Origin: Lachnospiraceae bacterium MA2020
GTDB lineage: Bacteria > Bacillota > Clostridia > Lachnospirales > Lachnospiraceae
Direction of reading: 5' to 3'
Assembly (NCBI GenBank): GCA_000746015.1
Contig: JQKK01000009.1
Coordinates: 62,001-126,000, forward strand
Length of the DNA: 64,000 bases
Made by a program: the position numbers and the translations under genes. Shown piece by piece: positions 57,422-64,000 of the stretch (position 1 is its first letter; the number at the start of each line of letters is the position of its first letter). Under the pieces are notes generated by a model. It saw only the letters and a list, made by a program, of their open reading frames with translations. It was not told the origin of the DNA and made no database searches.

Positions 57422-58846
57422 ATGAAGATTTTTAATACCCAGACTCGAAGAAAAGAAGAATTCAAGCCTATTGAGCCTGGCAAGATCAGTATGTATGTCT
57501 GTGGACCTACAGTTTACAACCTTATCCATATCGGAAATGCACGTCCTATGATAGTGTTTGATACATTCAGAAGATATATGACACATAAAGGTTACGAGGT
57601 AAACTATGTATCAAACTTTACTGATGTAGATGACAAGATCATCAAAAAAGCAAATGAGGAAAATCTTCCGGCAAATGAGATCTCTGAGAGATATATTGCT
57701 GAGTGCAAGAAGGATATGGAAGGCATGAACGTCATGCCTGCTACAACTCATCCTAAAGCAACAGAGGAAATCGACGGAATGATCGATATGATAGGCGATC
57801 TTATCGAAAAGGATTACGCTTATCCGACAAGTGATGGTACAGTTTACTACCGCACAAGAAAGTTCAAGGAATACGGCAAGCTTTCACATAAGAATCTTGA
57901 TGACCTTGAGTCAGGACACCGTTCTGAGGGACATGCTCTTAAGGTTACAGGCAATTCTGACAAGGAAGATGATTTTGACTTTGTGCTTTGGAAGCCAAAG
58001 AAGGAAGGCGAGCCGGCATGGAAGTCTCCATGGTGTGACGGCAGACCGGGCTGGCATATTGAGTGTTCAGTAATGGCACGTAAGTATCTTGGCAAGACTA
58101 TCGATATCCATGCAGGCGGAGAGGATCTTATCTTCCCTCATCACGAAAACGAGATCGCACAGTCTGAGGCAGCCAACGGCGTACCTTTTGCTAATTACTG
58201 GATGCACAATGGATTTTTGAACATTGATAACGTAAAGATGAGTAAGTCTCTCGGCAATTTCTTCACAGTAAGAGATATCGCTGAGAAGTATGACCTCAAC
58301 GTGCTCCGTTTCTTCATGCTTACAGCTCAGTACAGAAGTCCGCTCAATTTCTCTGCAGATTTGATGGAGGCTGCAAAGTCATCACTTGCACGTATCTGCA
58401 CAGCTGTTGAGCACCTTGATTTCCTCATGAAGAATGCTTCAGCTGAAGCTATGACAGATGAGGAAAAGGAAAATGAGGCAAAGGCTGCTGAGTTTATCAC
58501 ACGCTTTGATGATGCGATGGATGATGACCTCAACACTGCAGATGCTATTTCTGTAATCTTTGAGCTTGTAAAGTTTGTAAATATGACAGCACTTGAGAGC
58601 AGCTCAAAGGAGTACCTTGCTTCTTTGAAAGAAAAGATAGTTCTTCTTACCGATATCCTTGGCATCAAGGTAGAGAAGAAAGAGGAGCTTTTGGATGCTG
58701 ACATCGAGGCTCTTATTGAAGAAAGACAGGCTGCAAGAAAGGCTAAGGACTTCAAGAGAGCTGATGAGATCAGAGATGAGCTCAGCGCAAAAGGAATTAT
58801 TCTTGAGGATACCAGAGCAGGAGTAAAATGGAAGAGAGCAGATTAA
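57422..58846 (+). CDS. cysS: Cysteinyl-tRNA synthetase
   Basis: A 474-residue class I aminoacyl-tRNA synthetase of normal length. It shows the HIGH-type motif in [11 protein letters not shown], the zinc-binding CGPTVYN and WHIECS segments with [11 protein letters not shown], and the KMSKS motif in [11 protein letters not shown]. The C-terminal DALR and anticodon domain follows. The last 19 bases overlap the start of the mini-RNase III gene, so the two are translationally coupled. No T-box leader is visible upstream. Confidence 0.97.
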   Translation: MKIFNTQTRRKEEFKPIEPGKISMYVCGPTVYNLIHIGNARPMIVFDTFRRYMTHKGYEVNYVSNFTDVDDKIIKKANEENLPANEISERYIAECKKDMEGMNVMPATTHPKATEEIDGMIDMIGDLIEKDYAYPTSDGTVYYRTRKFKEYGKLSHKNLDDLESGHRSEGHALKVTGNSDKEDDFDFVLWKPKKEGEPAWKSPWCDGRPGWHIECSVMARKYLGKTIDIHAGGEDLIFPHHENEIAQSEAANGVPFANYWMHNGFLNIDNVKMSKSLGNFFTVRDIAEKYDLNVLRFFMLTAQYRSPLNFSADLMEAAKSSLARICTAVEHLDFLMKNASAEAMTDEEKENEAKAAEFITRFDDAMDDDLNTADAISVIFELVKFVNMTALESSSKEYLASLKEKIVLLTDILGIKVEKKEELLDADIEALIEERQAARKAKDFKRADEIRDELSAKGIILEDTRAGVKWKRAD

Positions 58847-59217
58847 GAACTTATTCACCGCAGACCTTTGCATTCCTCGGGGATGCGGTGTATAGCATGT
58901 ACATGCGGGATTATGTTGTACGCACAGCTAACTGCCCGGCAAAGAAACTTCACAGCAAGACTATCAAGTATGTTTCAGCACCGGCGCAGGCTCGCGCGAT
59001 AGATGCCCTTGAGAGTACTCTGAGTGAGGAAGAAAAGGACGTTTACAGGCGAGGCTACAACACAAAGACCGCAAACAGTGCAAAAAATGCAACACTAGAG
59101 GATTACCACAAAGCTACAGGGCTTGAGGCACTTATCGGCTACCTGCACTTAAAGGGCGATGAGGACAGAGTCAGAGAGCTTATAGAGAAAGCGATAGAAA
59201 TAAATGGGAAGATTTGA
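58828..59217 (+). CDS. mrnC: Mini-ribonuclease III
   Basis: A 129-residue RNase III catalytic domain without the double-stranded-RNA-binding domain, as expected for MrnC, which matures 23S rRNA ends in Firmicutes. The signature is [18 protein letters not shown], with metal-binding acidic residues there and later in [13 protein letters not shown]. It overlaps cysS by 19 bases and rlmB by 14, an arrangement kept in many relatives. Confidence 0.95.
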   Translation: MEESRLRTYSPQTFAFLGDAVYSMYMRDYVVRTANCPAKKLHSKTIKYVSAPAQARAIDALESTLSEEEKDVYRRGYNTKTANSAKNATLEDYHKATGLEALIGYLHLKGDEDRVRELIEKAIEINGKI

Positions 59218-59953
59218 AGAATTTACGATCGAAGGAAGAAATGAAGTAATAGAGGCGTTTCGCTCAGGCAGAAGTATAGATAAGCTTTTTATACTTGACG
59301 GATGCCAGGATGGACCTATGCAGACCATCAGACGCGAGGCAAAAAAGAAGGGTGTAAGGGTTGATTTTGTCGACAGGACAAGACTTGACCAGATCTCTAC
59401 TACAGGAAAGCATCAGGGTGTCATTGCTTACGCTGCAGCTTATGAATATGCAGATGTAGAGGATATTTTCGCCAAGGCAGAGGAGAAGGGCGAGCAGCCA
59501 TTTATCTTCCTGCTCGATAATATTACAGATCCGCATAATCTTGGCGCTATCATAAGAACAGCCAATCTTGCGGGAGCACATGGAGTTATCATTCCAAAGA
59601 ACCGTGCGGTTGGACTTACAGCTACTGTTGCAAAAGCTTCTTCAGGTGCGATCAATTACACACCGGTTGCAAAGGTTACAAATCTCAGCAACACTATCGA
59701 GGACTTAAAGAAGCGTGGCATGTGGTTTGTTTGCGCTGACATGGGTGGAGAAGTGATGTACAAGCAGGATCTTACTGGTCCTATCGGCCTTGTAATCGGC
59801 TCTGAAGGAGACGGTGTGAGCCGCCTTGTAAGAGAGAAGTGTGATTTTATCACTTCTATCCCTATGAAGGGTGACATTGATTCACTAAATGCTTCTGTTG
59901 CAGCAGGCGTACTTGCTTTTGAGATCGTAAGGCAGAGAATGTATAAAAAATAA
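59204..59953 (+). CDS. rlmB: 23S rRNA (guanosine-2'-O-)-methyltransferase, RlmB/TrmH family
   Basis: A 249-residue SpoU-type methyltransferase. The N-terminal substrate-binding domain (EGRNEVIEAFRSGRSIDKLF) is followed by the knotted SAM-binding domain with motifs FLLDNITDPHNLGAIIRTA, IGLVIGSEGDGVSRL and IPMKGDIDSLNASVAAGVLAFE cut at its three conserved blocks. It methylates a guanosine in the peptidyl-transferase region of 23S rRNA. The start lies inside the mrnC end, and the sigma factor gene follows nine bases after the stop. Confidence 0.95.
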   Translation: MGRFEEFTIEGRNEVIEAFRSGRSIDKLFILDGCQDGPMQTIRREAKKKGVRVDFVDRTRLDQISTTGKHQGVIAYAAAYEYADVEDIFAKAEEKGEQPFIFLLDNITDPHNLGAIIRTANLAGAHGVIIPKNRAVGLTATVAKASSGAINYTPVAKVTNLSNTIEDLKKRGMWFVCADMGGEVMYKQDLTGPIGLVIGSEGDGVSRLVREKCDFITSIPMKGDIDSLNASVAAGVLAFEIVRQRMYKK

Positions 59954-59962
59954 GGAATAGAC

Positions 59963-60568
59963 ATGAGTAAGTATGAAGGGGTTTCGGATGAAGAGCTGAT
60001 AGTGATGCTGCGTGGAGGTGAAGACGCGGTGATGGACTATCTGCTCGAAAAATACAAAAAGCTTGTAAAGATGAAGGCAAAATCGATGTACCTTCTTGGC
60101 GGAGATAGAGATGATCTCATACAGGAGGGTATGATAGGGCTTTACAAGGCAATACGTGAATATGATGATAAGAAAGACGCGAATTTTGAAACGTTCGCGT
60201 CTCTTGTCATAACGAGACAATTATATGCAGTTATAAGGACTTCAACAAGAAAAAAACACTCTCCGTTAAATGAGGCGATATCACTTTCGGAAGGTGATGA
60301 TACAAATGAGGATAGCGTGCCTATATCACTTACGGATGATGCCTTAAATCCGGAAAATCTTTACATAGATAAGGAAAATGAGGAATTCATAGAAGATGCA
60401 ATAGAAAGTGTACTCAGTCCGTTTGAGAGAGAAGTACTTGAGCTGCATCTGTCAGGCATGAAATATACGGAGATCGCCAAGGTACTTGGTAGAGAAGAAA
60501 AGTCTACTGATAATGCGCTTCAAAGGATCAGAAATAAACTAAAAAAGCACATACAAAAAGCTCTGTAA
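59963..60568 (+). CDS. sigH: RNA polymerase sigma factor, SigH-like
   Basis: A 201-residue sigma-70 family factor. Region 2 (DDLIQEGMIGLYKAIREYDD, FETFASLVITRQLYAVIR) binds core polymerase and the -10; region 4 (LSPFEREVLELHLSGMKYTEIAKVL) binds the -35. Length and sequence fit the sporulation and stationary-phase sigma H group rather than extracytoplasmic-function factors, and the position after rlmB matches sigH in Bacillus, where yacP lies between. The organism itself may not sporulate, so its regulon is open. The stop codon lies inside the left arm of the terminator hairpin. Confidence 0.88.
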   Translation: MSKYEGVSDEELIVMLRGGEDAVMDYLLEKYKKLVKMKAKSMYLLGGDRDDLIQEGMIGLYKAIREYDDKKDANFETFASLVITRQLYAVIRTSTRKKHSPLNEAISLSEGDDTNEDSVPISLTDDALNPENLYIDKENEEFIEDAIESVLSPFEREVLELHLSGMKYTEIAKVLGREEKSTDNALQRIRNKLKKHIQKAL

Positions 60569-60590
60569 GAAAATCTTACAGAGCTTTAAT
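60557..60590. terminator. Terminator of the sigH operon
   Basis: A perfect 14-bp stem (60557-60570 with 60574-60587) with an AAA loop overlaps the sigma factor stop codon and ends in TTT. On the other strand it can also stop the tRNA-Thr transcript, which arrives from the right. Confidence 0.88.
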
Positions 60591-60592
60591 GC

Positions 60593-60665
60593 TGCTGGAA
60601 CCGAGAGTCGAACTCGGGACCTCATCACTACCAATGATGCGCTCTACCTCCTGAGCCATTCCAGC
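60593..60665 (-). tRNA. tRNA-Thr (anticodon GGT)
   Basis: The minus strand folds into a 73-base cloverleaf: acceptor GCTGGAA/TTCCAGC, D arm GGCTCAGGAGGTAGAGC, anticodon stem CATCA/TGATG with loop TTGGTAG, and T arm GAGTTCGACTC. The anticodon is GGT. CCA is not encoded. Its promoter lies about 170 bases to the right, so the precursor has a long structured leader. Confidence 0.96.
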
Positions 60666-60694
60666 TGAGTATGAGCTCGCTATGAGCACTAGCT

Positions 60695-60777
60695 GAGACC
60701 AAGCCAAAGGCGACGGTCGAAGCGTACGTGCGATGCATGCAAACCACTTAACGAGACAAGCCGAATGGCGTAGTCGA
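60695..60777. repeat. Two related palindromic units in the tRNA-Thr leader
   Basis: Unit one (60695-60720) and unit two (60753-60777) share the pattern GAGAC-AAGCC-loop-GGCG-GTCGA, each an imperfect hairpin of a GCC/GGC core inside GAC/GTC arms. Unit two lies inside a larger hairpin closed by GCAAAC/GTTTGC. They look like a short dispersed extragenic palindrome; other genomic copies would have to be sought outside this window. Confidence 0.55.
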
Positions 60778-60837
60778 GTTTAGTTGTTTGCAACAGGCGC
60801 TCGAGAAACCTCTAAAACGCACTCACAACATCTATAA

Positions 60838-60866
60838 ACTCTATCAGAAAAATAAAGAAAAGTCAA
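60838..60866 (-). promoter_or_regulatory. Probable tRNA-Thr promoter
   Basis: The minus strand has TTGACT (top 60861-60866) and TAGAGT (top 60838-60843) with 17 bp between them, reading left towards the tRNA. Confidence 0.6.
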
Positions 60867-60909
60867 CAAAAAAATACTTAATTAAATAAATTAAAATTCT
60901 CTAACTATA

Positions 60910-60918
60910 TGCTATAAT
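60910..60918 (+). promoter_or_regulatory. Extended -10 promoter of the diguanylate cyclase operon
   Basis: TGC followed by perfect TATAAT (60913-60918) makes an extended -10, 28 bases before the start codon. A weak TTAAAA (60891-60896) is 16 bp upstream. Confidence 0.65.
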
Positions 60919-60945
60919 TCATATTATTAGGGGAGAATTTGCGTA

Positions 60946-62436
60946 ATGAACAACAATTATCGAAAAATACAATATAGAATATTGCTATTATTTTCACTTG
61001 TAATCTTTTTACTTACATTTTTCTTAACAATAATCCCATACAGAAGATCAGTAAATGCGGTGCAGAGGCATGTGTCTGAATTGCTGTCAGCGGGAGGAAG
61101 GCAGCTTAGAGCAAATATTGACAGCCATTTTGCCTGGATAGAAAAGACGGCTAATCTCATGTTTTCAGATCCTGAAATATATGCTTATGACAAATCCATG
61201 ACCAATAAGGACAGGTATACTCAGCTGCAGATAGAAGAAAAGATAACAGACAGAATTGAGGAACTAAGCCTGATGGACAACTACGCAGACTTTGGCATAG
61301 TGTACGCCAATGACGAGGTTGTCGGCTGGATATCTGAGATTATGAAGGCTCAGTATCTTTCCGGTGGAATGTATGATGAATTTGCTGAAACACTCACAAA
61401 TACCAAGGAGCAGAGCGGCTGGTCATATGGACACAGGGGAAATTATGAAAAACTCTATTACACAAAGAGAATAAATCAAAACGCTATTTTGATCATGTCC
61501 TTCTATGTGCAGGAGCTGGAGGGATTGTTTGAATTATCAGATGAATATACAGACGACGTATCGGAGGTGCTTGTAGACGGAGATAATGTCATATTGTTTT
61601 CACACGACCCACATGAAATAGGTACTGTATTAAAAAAAGAGATAAGCACCCTTGCAGCTGCAGATTATGACTCAAGTGTTGTTGGTGAAAAATACATGGT
61701 AACTACCGCAAAATGTATGAATGGATGGAGGATAATATGCGCAGAACCGGTAGATTCGATGATGAGGGAGACTATTAACTTTCAAAGAAGTACAGTTTTA
61801 TTGGCTGTCATAAGCAGCATGTTGTTTTTGGGGCTTACCCAGTTTTTGTTTTTTAGACTGACAAGACCGGTAGAGGGCATAATGTATGACCTGAATAGAA
61901 AGGCAAGCTATGATCAGCTTACAGATGTGCTTAATAAGAACACATTTAAATCGAAAGTTTCCAAGTGCATAAATGACACTATGGTAACGGGAGCATTATA
62001 TTGCTTTGTAATGATCGATATGGATAATTTTAAGCAGATAAATGATAATCTTGGACATGATTCCGGAGATGACGTGATATCGCGGCTTGGCAAGATACTT
62101 AAAAAATCGGTTGAGTCTGATATGGATATGTATGCCGGTAGGATTGGAGGAGATGAGTTTGCGATATTTATCTGCTTTCCAAATAAAAGTACAATGTCGG
62201 CAGAGCGCGCGATAAGAGACTATGTTGACCAGATATTGTATGCATTTAATGAGGAATTTGAAACAGAGCACAGAAACTATGGCTTGTCCATGAGTATAGG
62301 TGTGATAATGACAAATAGCCGAATGAACTATGATGAGATGTACCGCTTTGCGGATGACGCCATGTATCAGTCAAAGCGCAAGGGTAAGGATAGTGTGACT
62401 TATGTGAAGAAAAACTGGGAGGAAAGCGGTATATGA
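60946..62436 (+). CDS. Membrane diguanylate cyclase with extracytoplasmic sensor
   Basis: A 496-residue protein: first membrane helix (about 11-32), an extracytoplasmic Cache-like sensor (about 45-275), a second helix (about 283-303), and a cytoplasmic GGDEF domain (about 340-490). The active-site motif GGDEF is intact at 401-405, and FVMIDMDNFKQINDNLGH holds the metal- and GTP-binding residues, so it should make cyclic di-GMP. The usual RxxD feedback-inhibition site upstream of GGDEF is not present. The stop overlaps the next ATG by four bases (ATGA), coupling it to a sugar-binding lipoprotein that may supply its signal. Confidence 0.92.
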   Translation: MNNNYRKIQYRILLLFSLVIFLLTFFLTIIPYRRSVNAVQRHVSELLSAGGRQLRANIDSHFAWIEKTANLMFSDPEIYAYDKSMTNKDRYTQLQIEEKITDRIEELSLMDNYADFGIVYANDEVVGWISEIMKAQYLSGGMYDEFAETLTNTKEQSGWSYGHRGNYEKLYYTKRINQNAILIMSFYVQELEGLFELSDEYTDDVSEVLVDGDNVILFSHDPHEIGTVLKKEISTLAAADYDSSVVGEKYMVTTAKCMNGWRIICAEPVDSMMRETINFQRSTVLLAVISSMLFLGLTQFLFFRLTRPVEGIMYDLNRKASYDQLTDVLNKNTFKSKVSKCINDTMVTGALYCFVMIDMDNFKQINDNLGHDSGDDVISRLGKILKKSVESDMDMYAGRIGGDEFAIFICFPNKSTMSAERAIRDYVDQILYAFNEEFETEHRNYGLSMSIGVIMTNSRMNYDEMYRFADDAMYQSKRKGKDSVTYVKKNWEESGI

Positions 62437-63722
62437 AAAGAAAGTCGGCAGTAATCAGAAATATAATTGTAGCAGTGGCTGTTGTATCGCTTTCTACAGG
62501 CTGTGCCAGGATAAACAAATACAATGAAATATATAAAAGTGACAGAAAAACGATCACGTTGTCGTGGTGGGGAACCGACGAAAGACATAAATATATGCTG
62601 GATGGTATAAGGGATTTTGAAAAGAAAAATCCGGGCATAGATGTAGAATGCGAATATGGTATATGGGAAGGATTTGAACGCAGGAACCGCATGGCTATGG
62701 CGAGCCGTACAGCAGCTGATATCATGCTGATAAATTTTAACTGGATCGATCTATATTCATCTAATGGAAATGGATATTATGATCTGTACAATCTTAGTGA
62801 TGAAATAGACCTGACACAATATAGTGAGGCAGACCTCAAAACGGGAGAAAAGAATGGAAAATTAAATGCAATTCCTATTGCATATAATTCCACGATCTTT
62901 TTCTTTAATGAAGATATATATGACAGCTATGGGCTTGAGCTCCCGAAAACCTGGGATGATCTTTTGAAGGCTGCAGAAGTTATGAAAAAAGACGGGATTT
63001 ATCCGATAGGTATGGTCAGAAAGCACTTTTTTATTTCAATGGTCGCATATTTTGAGCAGCAGACAGGGAGAAAGTTTTTTACGGACAGTGGTAAGCTGAA
63101 TATAGATGCAGCAGATATGCAGGATATACTGTTGTTTTATAAAAGAATGGTAGATGCGAAAGCTATCATTCCGGTAAGTGAGTTTGATACAAATGATTTT
63201 ATTAAGGGAAAAAGTGCCGGCATAGTGGCATGGATAAACGATGGTACTAAGTATGGTAAAGCACTTGAAGAAACTGGGGATACTATCATTTGTTCAGATT
63301 TTATAAGTATGGATGGGGCTAAGAAGTTTGGCTGGTATAAAAAACCGGCGACGCTTTATGCCATGAGTAACAATACTTCCAACCCAAAAGAAGCAGGAAA
63401 ACTTCTGAACTATCTCTTAAATGATCCTGAGATGGCGAAAAAGCAGGGGATTGAAAAGGGATTTCCGATAAGCAGAGCGGCGGCGGAAGCGATCGAAGAA
63501 CACACTGACTTACCTGCGTATGCCCAAATTGCAAATGAGCTGATACGTGATGAAGAGCATAAGCTCGGTATAATGTCTCCGGAAATGGAAAATGCAGATG
63601 TGATAGATTGCTTTAAGGATGGCACTGATAAATTTATATATGGGCAGGCAAGTCTTGAAGACTGTGCATCTGAAATTGTTGAAAACATACAAAAAGCACT
63701 TATAAGCGAGGTTGAAGAATAA
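62433..63722 (+). CDS. Sugar-binding lipoprotein coupled to the diguanylate cyclase
   Basis: A 429-residue CUT1-type solute-binding lipoprotein: signal peptide with lipobox LSTGC (Cys about 24), then the binding domain from ITLSWWGTDERHKYMLDGI with FEKKNPGIDVECEY, NEDIYDSYGLELPKTWDDLL and PISRAAAEAI, all standard positions of the malE-like fold. No permease or ATPase gene accompanies it. Translation is coupled to the cyclase by an ATGA overlap, so the pair probably forms a receptor in which ligand-loaded binding protein acts on the Cache sensor to set cyclic di-GMP levels. The ligand is likely an oligosaccharide. Confidence 0.9.
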   Translation: MKRKSAVIRNIIVAVAVVSLSTGCARINKYNEIYKSDRKTITLSWWGTDERHKYMLDGIRDFEKKNPGIDVECEYGIWEGFERRNRMAMASRTAADIMLINFNWIDLYSSNGNGYYDLYNLSDEIDLTQYSEADLKTGEKNGKLNAIPIAYNSTIFFFNEDIYDSYGLELPKTWDDLLKAAEVMKKDGIYPIGMVRKHFFISMVAYFEQQTGRKFFTDSGKLNIDAADMQDILLFYKRMVDAKAIIPVSEFDTNDFIKGKSAGIVAWINDGTKYGKALEETGDTIICSDFISMDGAKKFGWYKKPATLYAMSNNTSNPKEAGKLLNYLLNDPEMAKKQGIEKGFPISRAAAEAIEEHTDLPAYAQIANELIRDEEHKLGIMSPEMENADVIDCFKDGTDKFIYGQASLEDCASEIVENIQKALISEVEE

Positions 63723-63725
63723 ATT

Positions 63726-64000
63726 ATGAGTGATTCTAAAAATGTATTTAAGCTGCATAGCAGCTATAAGCCTACGGGTGATCAGCCGGCAGCGATAGAA
63801 AAGCTTGTGAAGGGCTTTAAGGAGGGTAATCAGTGTGAGACTCTGCTTGGTGTGACAGGCTCCGGTAAGACTTTTACAATGGCAAATATCATAGAGGCTC
63901 TCAACATGCCGACACTTATAATCTCGCATAATAAGACACTTGCGGGACAGCTGTATTCCGAAATGAAGGAGTTTTTTCCGGAAAATGCAGTAGAGTACTT
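63726..64000 (+). CDS. uvrB: Excinuclease ABC subunit B, 3' end outside window
   Basis: The first 91 codons of UvrB, the helicase-like damage-verifying subunit of nucleotide excision repair. The visible part has [20 protein letters not shown] and the Walker A motif [10 protein letters not shown], then [20 protein letters not shown], all characteristic of UvrB. The gene runs off the window at base 64000. It begins three bases after the sugar-binding lipoprotein gene, with only a distant GAGG as ribosome site. Confidence 0.96.
   Translation, partial: MSDSKNVFKLHSSYKPTGDQPAAIEKLVKGFKEGNQCETLLGVTGSGKTFTMANIIEALNMPTLIISHNKTLAGQLYSEMKEFFPENAVEY

Overview
The window reads as chromosomal DNA of an anaerobic, low-GC, plant-polysaccharide-degrading Firmicute of the family Lachnospiraceae, most like Butyrivibrio or Pseudobutyrivibrio. 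This is inferred from gene content: secreted multidomain GH43 enzymes with bacterial Ig-like tails, CUT1 sugar transporters without their own ATPase, GH94 phosphorylases, a DUF4317 protein, acetate kinase and a sortase-assembled pilus. No rRNA gene or other direct species marker is present.

Layout. 1-1990: the end of a GNAT acetyltransferase gene, an ArsR-type repressor, a radical SAM enzyme whose promoter copies that of the repressor, and a probable IS200/IS605-type right-end remnant. 2125-10585: a seven-gene same-strand signalling cassette (hybrid histidine kinase, double receiver, GAF protein, TIR/zinc-ribbon protein, receiver-linked class III nucleotide cyclase, unknown protein, metallo-beta-lactamase-fold enzyme) closed by a bidirectional terminator. 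10631-25483: glycan uptake and breakdown, with two CUT1 transporter operons (the second carrying an intracellular GH43), each divergent from an AraC regulator, then two GH94 phosphorylases. 25773-28771: a chemoreceptor paired with a sugar-binding lipoprotein. 28831-33543: PAP2 phosphatase, glyA, and an MBOAT/SGNH O-acetylation pair.

34097-41872: a pilus operon with a tip adhesin (split by a one-base frameshift), a signal-peptidase-like protein that has lost both catalytic residues, the backbone pilin, a class B sortase, and a minor pilin with an 80-residue serine tract. 41920-44474: DegV, a roughly 400-nt structured non-coding RNA with its own consensus promoter and terminator, and a P1-type peptidase. 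44769-53014: two large secreted GH43 proteins. 53108-54586: tandem tRNA-Gly and ackA. 54836-60568: DUF4317 and a housekeeping run (ispF, cysE, cysS, mrnC, rlmB, sigH-like) matching the order of the Bacillus ispD-to-sigH region, with ispD, gltX and yacP absent. 60593-64000: tRNA-Thr, a diguanylate cyclase translationally coupled to a sugar-binding lipoprotein, and the start of uvrB.

The best candidates for undescribed biology are the TIR/cyclase/MBL signalling cassette, the non-coding RNA at 43050-43450, the two separate pairings of an orphan sugar-binding lipoprotein with a membrane signal transducer, and the catalytically dead signal-peptidase homologue in the pilus operon.
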